Made by a program: the position numbers and the translations under genes. Shown one piece after another: positions 11,903 to 22,139 of a stretch of 64,000 nucleotides of DNA (position 1 is the first letter of the stretch; each line of letters begins with the position of its first letter). Origin of the DNA: Cephalotus follicularis (lineage: Eukaryota > Streptophyta > Magnoliopsida > Oxalidales > Cephalotaceae). The stretch is from the NCBI GenBank assembly GCA_001972305.1, contig BDDD01005680.1:27040-91039 (forward strand), written 5' to 3'. The notes below the pieces were generated by a model. That model was not told the origin of the DNA. It did no database searches and worked only from the letters and a program-made list of their open reading frames with translations.

Positions 11903-13310
11903 GATCCGTTTTAACATCAATTGGACTTCGATTTTGATTTTTGGTGACTATTTTGGAATGATTAAAGTAGCTGAGATTCTAATTTAATTCCCTTCCCATT
12001 GTTATTTTATAAAATTAAGTTTTTCTTAAACAAAGGGAAACTAGATTTTAAATAATTTAGTGGGAGTTTTATTGGAATATCGGCAATTTTGGGATTATTT
12101 CAATTGGTCATCGGAAATTGAAATTGCTTGTGTTTATTTATTTCTATTGTGGATATAGATTTCAATGTCTTATGCATGATGGTAGGCGATGGGATTGAAC
12201 CTAGCTTTTGGTTTCTTTTGTGGATGGTTTAAATTTGCTTTATTATCATGTACTTTATTTGGTCTGTAATATGGTTAACTGCGAGCACCATTTTTCCTTA
12301 TTTGTGTAATTCTCTCTCTCCCTCCATTTGTATTCTATTCTTTATTTTTTAAATGTATTTTGTTAAATTTCATTTTTGTAAATAAAAGAAGAGAAGAATT
12401 GCAAAGGAGTTTGAATGCAAGACCAAGTGAAGGCCATGTATGCATGGTGCATTTTTTAATAAAGTAGTTTTAAATAGTTCGCCTAGGAGACCGAGTGATC
12501 ACATACGCTCGTGTGATCGCTTATAGTTTTAATCCCTAGCCAGACCATTTTTATTTCTATGTGGATCATGGGATGCATGAGATGGATGTTTACTTTTTTC
12601 AAACAATCCAAACACGTCAAGCATAATAAGCCGTTCCAAATGGATTGGAAGATGAAAATTGATTTAATAAACGGCTTTGGTAATTTAAAATTTGATGAGA
12701 CCTCAAATTCCTCCAAATTGTAAATAATAAGTCCATAAGCGGTGGGACACAAGGGTGTCCTGTCATTGGCCTTCCACGCCTTCGTTTACTAGTATGGATA
12801 TATTGGAGATAGCGCTGCCACAGCAGAGGTCCTCCGTATGACCATTTCTACTAAATATCAGTACTGGGGTAGTACTGGAAGGAAGTAGCCATGTTTCGGT
12901 ACCGATGGCAAGCACACGGGCGGGTATCAAAATGGGTCTATTTCTTTGAGGGTAGTGGGTCTGACTTATACTGAGTTCATACTATTGGCAGCGCCTCAGC
13001 GTTGGATTGTATGGGTCATGAGGCTGAACTTGTATCGGATCTTGCATTTCAAGGGTGAGGCCCTAATGCAAATTGATGCTAAATGCCTACCTATTTGGTA
13101 TTATGGTTTGTCTAGCCACAGCGGAGACTATGATGTTGCGAGATAGATTCCGATCCCCACTAGGAAGCGGGAGCTTCCCGAATTCCACATCTGGAGGTGT
13201 GGGATACGATTAGAATAATGGGAGGAGCCATAATTACTAAAGACCAAGAATTATGGTAATAACATAAAATCGAATGATCTGTTAAATTACTCTCTTGTTT
13301 CTTCTAATAG
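11903..13310 (+). other. Noncoding leader of copia I
   Basis: Matches the J leader over most of its length. Clearest blocks: 'gagaccgagtgatcac' with the J counterpart near 21305; 'gattccgatccccactagg' near 13147 and 21948; 'gggatacgattagaata' near 13201 and 21996. It ends in a pyrimidine-rich acceptor-like CTTCTAATAG at 13310. No coding capacity is seen. Confidence 0.65.
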
Positions 13311-13341
13311 GTTGTTAGATAACATATTCTATATACTCAAA

Positions 13342-13960
13342 TGGCAGACAACACTATAATTTTGGCATGTTTTACTTTTTCCTTAAGCGACATAATCCAC
13401 GTTTTTTGAATAGTTATGCATAGTACTCACGAGCATGAGAGTTGCTCATGTTATGACTGAGATACCCCCCTCATTAGAGATCAATGCATCTGACCATCAC
13501 AAGGCCAGGGCGGCTAAGTGATGGGATGATGATCATAGACCTCAATACATGGTGAGTGTTGCCTTGATGCCAAACTGGCAAACGCTATGTATTTCTTCAC
13601 AGACCTTATGTGCTGTGTTGATACAAGTTGAGGAGCTGTTTGGCACACAGTCGAGGACTGATAAGGTAGTTTTGGACCAGTCTGGATCAAAACAATCTGT
13701 GATACCTATTCATTCTTCTGGAACAACTTCAGGGAGAGGTGGATCAATAGGATCCAGTTCTAAGGGCAAGGAGCCCATAAGGAAGAAAGAAAAGGAACCA
13801 CTTCACGTGGTTTGGGGATACCATTCATTAGAGGATTAAAAAGCTTATTAAGGAGATATCCTGCTTCTGTGTGGGAAGTTAGGATACTGGAAGAGAAATT
13901 GCACACAATTTCTTGCTTCCATTGCAGATGGTGCCTCGGGGTTAGGTACTATCATATTTA
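13342..13960 (+). pseudogene. Copia I gag remnant
   Basis: Begins MADNT at the position equivalent to J gag. Near 13865-13920 is a zinc-knuckle-like stretch reading LCGKLGYWKRNC in one frame, typical of copia gag ends. The rest is too decayed to follow. Broken; fossil. Confidence 0.5.
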
Positions 13961-14640
13961 TTATATTCCACTTAGCTTACAATGTAAGTTCAGTTTGAGT
14001 TGTGTACTCAAGTTATGAGACTAACATTTGTAACTCTTTGCAGGATGCTAAGAGGAGCTAGGTAGCTGGGAGCTGAGGATGCAATGGACCTATGACATGA
14101 AGATCGAGGATCTACTTTAATGTTGTAGGATATTTTGATTTGTATGTATAAAGCAATGTGGCTTTTGTATATAGACTTAACCTTTGTAGACATTGTAAAG
14201 AAATTTTGTTCAAAACTTTGATTAGCATATCCAATGTATATTTTGTAAAGCTGAGAGCTTTTTGTTTATTACAAAAGGATAGTGGCTATTATTTTCTGGT
14301 TGTGTATCAGTTGGCACTGATTAACTAGATAATGGGTTTTAAGTCTTAAATACTAATCAAACAATAGCACCAGCTATTGAGCAATGAATTAATAATAAAA
14401 GACTACGAGAGAAATTTGATATAAATCCATCACAACCTTTTGCACTGTTGATTAGGTCATTCTAGCGAGGCTAGATAAATACAATTAGTTAAGGATGGAT
14501 TTTTTGACATCCAGGACAGGGAGTCCCTTCCAACGTGTACATCATGTTTGATTGGTGTAATGACCAAATCTTCTTTTCTCCAAGACTGGAGAGAAGGTAG
14601 TGGACATATTGTAATATATCCATACTAACATTTGTGGTAT
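13961..14640 (+). other. Unidentified stretch inside copia I
   Basis: AT-rich and noncoding. It has a short hairpin near 13990-14015 (TTGAG and CTCAA arms) and 'tttgcaggatgctaag', which could mimic a splice acceptor. Some of it resembles the downstream part of a gypsy LTR. I cannot assign it. Confidence 0.3.
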
Positions 14641-14960
14641 AATGTCAGACAATGCACGTGAAGGTTTTCCCTACTTCATTACCTTCATACTGTGATTCAT
14701 CACGGTGTCGGTAAGTGTTTCGGGTGAAACACAAATCTGAATCTTTTGAAAGGGTTAAGAGATTTAGATATGAAGTAGAAATGCAAACGGGTAAACCCAT
14801 TAAAGCATTACGCTCTGATTGGGAAACGAATACCTGTCTGTAGAATTCTTGGGTTATCTGAGAGATAGCGAAATTCTCTCTCTCAATGGATCCTTTCTGG
14901 AACACCATACTGTGATGATGTTTCCAAATGGAGGAAATTGACATTCATGAATATGTCAAA
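14641..14960 (+). pseudogene. Copia I integrase remnant
   Basis: In one frame, around 14725-14850, it reads HKSESFERVKRFRYEVEMQT then KPIKALRSD, the copia integrase core segment that in intact relatives leads to RGGEY. Just before it, around 14650-14690, is FPYFITF. A minus-strand ORF over the same bases is a shadow. Broken. Confidence 0.65.
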
Positions 14961-15067
14961 TCATTATGTCTTTTATTCATCTTCTTATCTCCTTTTGGGA
15001 TTATGCGTTGCAGCAGCAGCGTAGATCCTAATCCGGATTCCTATGAAATCTGTTCCCTCCATATCTT

Positions 15068-15405
15068 TCAAGGTGAGTCCTCTTCTCTTTCTCCTTCTCT
15101 TTTCTCCCCGTTTCTCTCTGTTTTGCCCGACGCGTTTTTCGCGTCACTCACTGTCGCAGCCTTCTCTTTCGCCGTCGGTGGTCTTGGTAGGTGGAGCCAC
15201 CTTGGCTCTACCTATTTTGGCCTTAGACTAGGTGTGACCGGCGTTGTTTGCCTAGATTTGTGCGCAAATAGTCACCCTGGAGACTCAGTGCGCTTTGCGC
15301 CATGACTTAGCGTTCTGCACCGATTCACGGCGAGTCTTGCGGTTGGATGTGTTGGCCGTGCTTTGTAGGTGCCGGTTATGGTGGTGCGGTGTTGTGGCGA
15401 TCCTA
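15068..15405 (+). mobile_element. Second LTR-like copy of copia I
   Basis: Nearly collinear with 10964-11300 ('gtgagtcctc', 'gacgcgtttttcgcgtcac', 'cttggtaggtggagccacc', 'actaggtgtgaccggcg'). Similarity starts at the donor-like GGTGAGTCC and stops at a G-run near 15410, where an N-type LTR begins. It is probably part of the 3' LTR. Confidence 0.6.
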
Positions 15406-15409
15406 TGGG

Positions 15410-15860
15410 GGGGGTTTAGACCAAAGTTCATTTTAATTTTGAACGTAGGAATAAGTGTTGATATGCTTAGAGATAATAGAAAAACCCCATAAGAGATAAT
15501 AAAAATTTTGTTTTCAAGGAAAAGGAAAGGAATGCATCTCGAGGTAGGAATTTTGTGCGAAAATTTAAATGATAAATGAATATTTTATTTATTGTTTTAA
15601 TTAGTTTTAATTTGCACGTGTTATTTTCTATTATTTTATTTTAGTCCGTTATTTTATTTTATTTATTTCTTTCTTGTTTTCAATTATTTTATTATTTTGG
15701 CATAATTAGGAGTAGTTTTTAATAGTTTATCTCAAATTTGGTATACTTTGCCTAGGTTGGATAAATTATAACTAGTTTACATTTCCCTGCGTTCGACCCG
15801 TTACTGCATGATCCGTGCACTTGCAGCTATAAATTTTAAAACATTCTTTTTACGTGAACA
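15410..15860 (+). mobile_element. N-type (Athila/Tat-like) LTR fragment
   Basis: The 3' part of an N LTR: 'ctttgcctaggttggata', 'cgttcgacccgttactgca', 'ccgtgcacttgcagctata' and the end TGAACA at 15860 correspond to 62730-62836. What follows (ctagccctcc) is not a primer site, so this is a 3' or solo LTR end. The upstream part is AT-rich and less certain. Confidence 0.65.
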
Positions 15861-16247
15861 CTAGCCCTCCACCTATCATGGATTCAATGGCTGAGGAGTG
15901 AATCGACAGATTGGGCGCGGGAGACGAAAAGGCAGAGGCGGGAAACGCTCTGCTTGTGCCAGGTGTGAGTTGTGTTCAGTACGCTACTTAATGGAAATGA
16001 TTTGGGCTCATGACATGGTGCCCGTTAGATGGGACAGACACAAACAAGGGGGCAAACTTCGATCCTCTGCCAAGGCACATTCAATTTTGTGCAAAGGATG
16101 GTCCAAAGCAACACCTCTGTTCTCGGCTCGCTCACAAACAGGAAAGCCGGTACGAAGCTCTGCAGAGGAGTTTGGCCTGAGCCATAGCTCTCAACTCTGC
16201 TCCTCCTCCTCTGACCACGGTCAGAGAAGAAGGACCAGGGGGGCATA
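15861..16247 (+). mobile_element. Tail of a C-family element before its 3' LTR
   Basis: No gag or pol similarity is visible. It ends in a purine run (AGGGGGG, 16237-16243) at the usual place of a polypurine tract. Just before that is a perfect hairpin: CTCTGACC (16209-16216), 2-nt loop, GGTCAGAG (16219-16226). I infer the 3' end of a mostly lost element whose 3' LTR follows. ORFs on both strands here have no recognisable domain. Confidence 0.4.
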
Positions 16248-16446
16248 TGATATGGGGAAAAATTGAATTGAATCAAAAACGACACGTGTCCTCTTCCAAA
16301 CACATCCAGGTATCCAAGTGGTTCAACAGTTGGCAAACTGTAGTCAGAGGAAGCTAATTAACTACAAAGGCAGTAGCATTAGAAGAATTTCTCCTCGGCA
16401 TAAGTGCCAAGGACCCGTCCCGCAGCTGCTATGCAAAGATCACTCT

Positions 16447-16530
16447 CCTCGGCATCAGGGCCGAGGACACCTTCCGAAGCATCAGGGCCGAGGACACCTT
16501 CTGAAGCATCAGTGCCGAGGACCTCCTCGG
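16447..16530. repeat. 27-bp tandem repeat with CCGAGGAC motif
   Basis: Three adjacent copies of a unit built from AAGCATCAGGGCCGAGGAC and ACCTTCYG, bordered by inverted CTCCTCGG. It lies about 340 bp upstream of the TATA box, like the GTCGAC arrays in other families. Confidence 0.8.
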
Positions 16531-16867
16531 CTACATAGCAGAAGACCATCCACTTCAAGCACAAGTCTATGGACATTGAAGACCTAGAAGCAAGGGGCTG
16601 ACTACTTCAGTAGATCATGACGGCTCGCCTCCTCGGCAGCCCTATTGTAGAGGGTCCCCCCCTCATTTACGGAATGAGGCCATGAAGTTAGCATACTTTT
16701 TAGGGATCCATATCCTCCAAATATAGAAGATAAGATACGGATAACTACCAACAAGGAAGGTGGCAATAATTCAGGTGGAGATAAGGGAAATCTCGAGATT
16801 CTCGGCATTTCCTTGGGGGATAGCTGTCACCTCTGTTTCTCACGCTCAGACAGTTACAAATTGGTCC

Positions 16868-16875
16868 TATAAATA
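16868..16875 (+). promoter_or_regulatory. TATA box of C LTR copy 1
   Basis: TATAAATA in the context 'cctataaatacaagttcaac', conserved in copy 2 at 19152-19159. Transcription would start about 30 bp downstream. Confidence 0.6.
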
Positions 16876-17126
16876 CAAGTTCAACAGTTTGAACAAAGGT
16901 CAGCCATTTTTACATTGCAAAGAACCTTATATCCTCTGCACCTTGTCTAACTTGAGCATCATAGTGTCCCCGGGAGAACAACCTCCTGGACCTTCCACCA
17001 TTTGTTACTTTGTGCAGGAAACAGAGATCGACGTCTTCCTCCCAGGCAACCTTTGCGAGCGTTTCTCTTAACAAATTAAAGTCCTCCACGTAGGATACTG
17101 TTGAGAGAAGGATTTTTGTATCAACA

Positions 17127-18528
17127 GAAATGTTGTTCTTTTAAAAATGTTAAAATATCGTCAATATTCACAATTGAAAATGGTGAATATGGAAGAAATA
17201 TATCATTCATAATTTTTCTCATAATTTTTCTAGGAGTATCAAATAACATAACTTTCCATTCGCAATGTTTAACAATATGTAATGGTTTATAATTTATGAC
17301 TAATCTTGGTGTTTCTGAATTTATGTAAAAGGCTGCATAACTCAAAGGGCATTTGTTAGGCCTAATTAATCTTTTATTAAGTAAATTATGAATTTGTGAA
17401 GCGAGTAACTATTTTAAATGTTTTTCTTTTGTCCATATCAAATTTATAGAGTGTTCTTTAAATATGGATAATGTTTTTAGAAGATTAATTTATTTAGTAA
17501 TTGGTTTTTCATTGAACGCAAACAGAATTTTTTGTTGAAATAATTTTGTTGTAATTCATTTATTTGTTACTGTAAATGGTTTTATAACTTCTAGAAATGG
17601 TTGACCTAGGATTATTCCTATGTCTAAATTATCTTTGATTAAGATAAATGTTTGTTTGATGTAAATACCTCCATCACAGATATGGACATCAGAAATCTTG
17701 AATTTAATTATAAGGTTTTCACCGTTAGCAGTGGATAATTTTTGTTCAATTTTTTCAAAGAATTTTATTGGGATTAATTCCTCTTGAATACAATTTATTT
17801 GTGCACCTTAATCTACCAGGGCAATTGTTTGAAGTTTGAAAGAATCTTGAATTGCAATAATAATGTTAATATTCCATTTTTGGTATGTTATTCTTTCTAT
17901 TAAATTGACAAATTTTGTTGTTGTTTCTTCTTGAATTTCTGGTTTAATAGGGTCAATTTATTCAACTTCTTTATCAGAAGAAGAGGAAGACGACGGTTTT
18001 TGTAATAATATTTGTTCCAAATTTGTAATTTGTTTCTTTGTTTTTTGTTTAAATTTTTGTAATTCTTGTTTAGTATCTTTAATTTCTTTTTGTAAATCTT
18101 GTAATGTTAAATTTTGTGATGATGGATTTTCAAATCTTTGGAATATTTTTTGTAATGTGTAAGGTTGACTAATTGATGTAATAGGTTCATCTGATATTAC
18201 ACCTCTTAATTTTAATAAATATTCTCTCTTTAATTCTGGGTCATCAATTTTATCAGCTAATTGTATTAGTAAACTAGATTCTTTTTTTTAATCAGTATTC
18301 ATCATAGAAATTGTTCGATTTTTATTATTTTGAATATCTAGTGTGACTTATTCTAATTTTTTGATTATCATTATTCTTATGACTTCTTTTAATTTCCTGA
18401 ATACTAGTAATTTCTTCATTAGAAATTTGTTCATTACTTTTTAAATTTGCAAAGGAGTTGTTTGAATTTTACTAGTTTCAACTTCTTTAATATTTTCATC
18501 GTTAATTGTTTCTGATGGAGGAAAAATA
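17127..18528 (-). mobile_element. Endogenous caulimovirid fragment (protease and RT region)
   Basis: Minus-strand remnant of a Caulimoviridae polyprotein. In order: a Ser/Asp-rich linker (KPSSSSSSDKEVE); a protease region with YQKWNININ-like start, IALVD, NCIQEELIPIKFFEKI, KLSTANGENL and IGIILGQPFLEVIKPF; then the RT start SYAAFY...TPRLVINYKPL and a NIDDIL motif near 17150. This arrangement is diagnostic of caulimovirids rather than LTR elements. It is a partial, broken fossil with numerous breaks and no sign of recent insertion. It sits exactly between two C LTRs. Genus is not determinable by eye. Confidence 0.8.
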
Positions 18529-18608
18529 TGCTTATAGTAGCAAGGACACGTGTCCACTCCACACTTGACCAACTGTCCATGGGGGATTAGAGGCTTATCA
18601 GCAAGCCG

Positions 18609-18772
18609 TGCCGAGGAGCTCACTCATGGCAAAGAATGGCCTTCTCGGACCAAGAGCCGAGGGTCATTACTTTTCGAAGACAACACTCTGAGACCACAAG
18701 TCCGAGGACACTCCTCGGACTCAAAGGCAAACGACCACATTCATGGTGCGAGGGCCGAGGACTCCCTCGGCC
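18609..18772. repeat. CCGAGGA / TCCTCGG inverted-repeat array
   Basis: About eight short motifs in both orientations (ccgaggagc, ctcggacc, gccgaggg, tccgaggac, tcctcggac, ggccgaggac, ccctcggcc) in about 160 bp, able to form hairpins. It lies some 380 bp upstream of the TATA box. Confidence 0.75.
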
Positions 18773-19151
18773 CAAAGTATCTATCAGGTGGAGAACAGGA
18801 GATACGGTCTCCTGTATACAGAAGCTGAGGACTTCCTCCTCGAACGAACTCACACTTGTTCCATCCTCGGAACCATGGCAGAGACCCACCTTCCTTTGCA
18901 GCCATATCACAATCAATATTACCCTAAAATGCAGGACCTCAACCTTATCTACGGGATAAGGAGATTGCCTTCAGCAGATTCGTTGGGATTTATACTTATC
19001 CAAATAAAGAGATAGAGTCCCAATCAACTACAAACAAAAGGAAAGTGGCTACATTACAGGCGGAGATAAGGGAATGTCCGAGATCCTCGGCATTTCCTAG
19101 GGGATAACGATCACATCCGAAATACACGCTCCATCAGTTACAAAGTTTCAC

Positions 19152-19159
19152 TATAAATA
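19152..19159 (+). promoter_or_regulatory. TATA box of C LTR copy 2
   Basis: TATAAATA followed by 'caagttcaaca', conserved with 16868-16875. Confidence 0.6.
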
Positions 19160-19413
19160 CAAGTTCAACATACTGAACAAAGGTCAGCAATTGTTACATT
19201 AAAGAGAGTATAATATTTCATCTGCACTTGACTAACTTGAGCGTCGGAGTGTCCCCGGGAGAACAACCTCCTGGGCCTTCACCATTGTTGCTACCTTGTG
19301 CAGGTGTCCGAGATCAGATTCTTCCTCACGGGCATCAGTGACAAGCGTTTCTCTTAACAAATCAAAGTCCTCCACGTAGGATACTGTTGAGAGAAGGATT
19401 TCTGTATCAACAG

Positions 19414-19432
19414 TTGGCGCCGTTTGTGGGAA
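19414..19432 (+). other. Primer-binding site of C element
   Basis: TTGGCGCCGTTTGTGGGAA directly follows the LTR end TATCAACA. This type of site occurs in Tat-like gypsy and related non-autonomous plant elements. Confidence 0.7.
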
Positions 19433-19436
19433 GCGC

Positions 19437-19541
19437 TTTGGATAAATTATAACTAGTTTACGTTTCCCTGCGTTCGACCCGTTACTGCATGATCCGTGCA
19501 CTTGCGGCTATAAATTTTAAAACATTCTTTTTATGTGAACA
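19437..19541 (+). mobile_element. N-type LTR 3' end, second copy
   Basis: A ~105-bp piece ('ggataaattataactagttt', 'cgttcgacccgttactgcat', ending TGAACA) nearly identical to 15760-15860. The two copies flank the whole C-caulimovirid-C block as a long direct repeat. Confidence 0.75.
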
Positions 19542-19583
19542 AAGGGTTTTGAAATGAGAAGAGATTGTCTCATCTTTGTCTTG

Positions 19584-19909
19584 GGCGTCGACGCCACGGA
19601 AAGCATGCGTCAGTGCCATGTGTAGTTGAGTTGCTAGGCGTTAATGCGAATGGCTTGCGTTGATGCTAACAAAACTAGTAGCTTTTAACGTTGACGCCAT
19701 TGAGAGCATGCGTTGATCTTAACTGGACAGAGCCGCTAGGCATTAACGCTATGGAGAACATGGCGTTGACGATTTAAAAACAAGTAGGTTAATGTGTTGA
19801 CGCTTTGAGTTTTAGGTGTTGACACAAAGACAAATGAGACTCAACGCCTGTTTCATCTTATCCATGGCGTTGACGCCTAGATAAGATGAGGCGCATGGCG
19901 TTGATGCCT
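19584..19909. repeat. GGCGTCGACGCC palindrome array in J LTR
   Basis: Starts with a perfect 12-bp palindrome GGCGTCGACGCC (19584-19595), followed by about ten variants such as gcgttgatgc, gcgttgacgc and gcgtcagtgc. It ends about 45 bp upstream of the TATA box, the position of an upstream promoter element. Confidence 0.85.
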
Positions 19910-19952
19910 TGACAGGGTGATGCGTAAGTTTGTGGAGAGAGAAAGTCAACAC

Positions 19953-19960
19953 TATAAATA
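19953..19960 (+). promoter_or_regulatory. TATA box of J LTR
   Basis: TATAAATA within 'caacactataaataggttga', about 45 bp after the palindrome array. The best promoter candidate in this LTR. Confidence 0.65.
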
Positions 19961-20765
19961 GGTTGAGAGAAGCTTGTTGAACACACTGGAGACTTCCTCT
20001 TTCTCTCTCTTCCTTGCTGTATCTCTTCTTCTTCCTGCTAGCGTACACGACGACGCTTATCGACTACACGTTGATGCCTACATCTCCTGGTTCGATTCGC
20101 AACCATTTTCAAGCTTCCTTTCACCACTCAAAGGTCATAATAGGTGGAGATACTTTGTACATTGTATCGTATCTACACCTATAGTGATTTAGACTAGGTT
20201 AAACACTTAGCCTTCATCTTCCTCATTCGTGGTTTGAGGATTTACTTGGAGGAGCTTGAAGTTCTTGGATTAAAGTGGAGAGGGAGCTTATCTTGAAGGA
20301 AGGAGTCCTCACCTCCGGTAAGAACCACTTCTTCTTCTTCTCCCTCTGTGGTTCCATGGCAGTGGGTGATGGTTAAGGTTTTGGTAAACCCTAGCCGAAC
20401 CTCCATGGGGTTTTGTTGGTGCTTCTTTCTCATCCCTTAGGGTTAGGGATGTTTGGAATTTGGTTTCTTGGGCATTAGGCTAGGGTATTGTGTGTTCGCC
20501 TTGTGAGTCTACATGTGTGCCCATTTATTAGGGTTTACGTCAACCCTATTCAAATCCCGATTTCCTTATGCTTGGTTTTGGTTTCAATTTGTTTGAATGT
20601 TGATTAGAGTTCCTTGGAATTTATTGGGACAATTCGAACTTGGATTAAGGCATCCCATTGCTTGAGGATTAATCTATTGGTGAAAATTAAAGTTAATTGG
20701 TCCTAAACCCTAATGTCTGAATTGATAAGTCTTCCGCTGCACGAGGGCCACGCATTCCCTGCAAG

Positions 20766-20777
20766 TGGTATCAAAGC
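20766..20777 (+). other. Primer-binding site of J
   Basis: TGGTATCAAAGC, one base from the standard initiator-tRNA-Met complement TGGTATCAGAGC. Confidence 0.75.
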
Positions 20778-22110
20778 ATGCTAATTGACTACAATCAGTC
20801 CTCAATTTGATGATTAGTGGATTTTTGATTGCATATGTGTCTTGGCCGATTTTATGTAGCCCCACGTTTAGTGGGAGTTGCTTATTGGTCACACTAATGA
20901 AATAGACGAACCATTGAATGCCAGAATGTTATGTGTTTATTCAATTATTTATCAGTTATATTTTTGAATTTCTTATGCATGCTGGTAGGCTTCGGACTCA
21001 TCCTAGCTTTGTGTTTTCCTTATGTGGTTGATTTAATTTATTTGTTACATTCATGGAATTCAATCGGTCTGTAATAAGGCTGCCTGCGTGCGCCATATTT
21101 ATTTTCTTGTTCTTTTTCTTAGAGTAGAATTCTCTTCTCCCTTAATTGTATTTCTTTTCATTTAATTGTACATATGGCTGCAAATTGAAGAAATGGGATC
21201 AATGAAGTATGAAGAGAATATCAAGAAGATTGTAAGACTAGTTGAAGGCCATGTATGCGTGGTAGCATTTGTAACCGAGTTAAATTAAATTAGTACACCT
21301 AGGAGACCTAGTGGTCACGTTGGCTCGCATAATCACTTATAGCTTAAGTCCCAAGTCTGGCCACTTTTAGGATGCATGAGATGGATGTTTGTCTTTAGCA
21401 ATCCAAACACGTCCAAGCATGTTAAGCCGTCCAAATGGATTGGAAGATTAAAATTAATCTAAAACGGATTTTTGGTAATATGTTAAAAATTGGTGAGACC
21501 AAACCCCTCCATCTTGAAAATAATAAGTCCATAAGTGGTGGGGCATATGCCTGCCCTGTTGTTGGCCTTCCACAATCGTCGTTGAATGGTGTGGATATAT
21601 TGGGGATGGCACCAGCCATAGCTGAGGTCTCCCATATAACCATTTCTATTCAATTTCAGTGTGAGGTACATTGGAAGGAAGTAACCATGTTTTGATACTC
21701 TGACAGGCCACAGCGTGTGGGTATCAAAATAGATTTATTTCTTTGAGGGTTGCAAGTTTGACTTATACTGGGATCTTATGGTTACCATCATGCCACAGAA
21801 GAGACCATAAGGGCCGGGAGGCCGAATCTTGTATCGGATCTTACATATGGGCGAGAGGTCCTAATGTAAATTGGTATTCATACCTACCTATTCATGTATT
21901 ATGGTTTGCACGACCACAGTCGGGACTATAGTACTATGAATAGATTCCGATCCCCACTAGGAATAGAGAGGCTTCCCGAATTCCACATGGGGGTGTGGGA
22001 TACGATTAGAATAGTGGGAGGAGCCATAATTACAAAAGACCAAGTGTTATGGTAATAATATAAATGGAATGATTTGCTAATTAATCTCTCTCTTGTTTCC
22101 TCTTTTATAG
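20778..22110 (+). other. Noncoding leader of J
   Basis: About 1.3 kb without coding capacity, collinear with the I leader at 11903-13310. It ends in the acceptor-like CCTCTTTTATAG at 22110, 30 bp before the gag ATG. With the LTR donor at 20317 this suggests a leader intron that would remove the primer site from translated RNA (inference). Confidence 0.6.
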
Positions 22111-22139
22111 GTTGCTAGTTTTCACCATATTCTACAACC

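Larger units (their letters stand above)
10801..15405 (+). mobile_element. Copia element I, heavily decayed
   Basis: A plus-strand copia fossil related to J. Parts: an LTR-like region (about 10801-11890), primer site 11891-11902, long leader (11903-13310) closely matching the J leader at 20780-22110, gag remnant (13342-13960), an unidentified stretch (13961-14640), integrase remnant (14641-14960), and an LTR-like copy (15068-15405) matching 10964-11300. It is broken in many places. The LTR start is not certain. Confidence 0.65.
16248..17126 (+). mobile_element. C-family LTR, copy 1
   Basis: Collinear with copy 2 (18529-19412): both start with a GACACGTGTCC segment, carry CCGAGGAC repeats, a TATA box (16868-16875), 'gtgtccccgggagaacaac' and the end 'ctgttgagagaaggatttt...TATCAACA'. 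Copy 1 is not followed by a primer site but by a caulimovirid fragment. The exact start is uncertain. Confidence 0.7.
18529..19412 (+). mobile_element. C-family LTR, copy 2
   Basis: Second C LTR, about 880 bp, followed by a primer site, so it is the 5' LTR of a second element whose body is absent. It shares with copy 1 the CACGTG-containing start, CCGAGGA arrays, TATA box and terminal part. The arrays differ in arrangement, so the two copies are not recent twins. Confidence 0.7.
19542..20762 (+). mobile_element. 5' LTR of copia J
   Basis: About 1.2 kb. It contains the palindrome array, a TATA box (19953-19960), a CT-rich transcribed part, and a donor-like TCCG|GTAAGA at 20317/20318. The interior matches 56989-58060 in reverse complement, for example 'aaccctagccgaacc' and 'cccttagggttaggg'. 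Confidence 0.7.

Noticed and set aside
14040-14200. Terminal exon and 3' UTR of a host gene ('ttgcaggatgctaag')
   Set aside because: Only a few codons would be coded, no upstream exons were found, and it lies within a copia fossil.
15898-16336. ORFs on both strands before C LTR copy 1
   Set aside because: Antisense pair over the same bases, no recognisable domain, ending in a polypurine tract region.
16248-19412. Caulimovirid as cargo inside a single C element
   Set aside because: The primer site lies after copy 2 and a purine run before copy 1, the reverse of what one element would show. Kept only as a possible recombination product.
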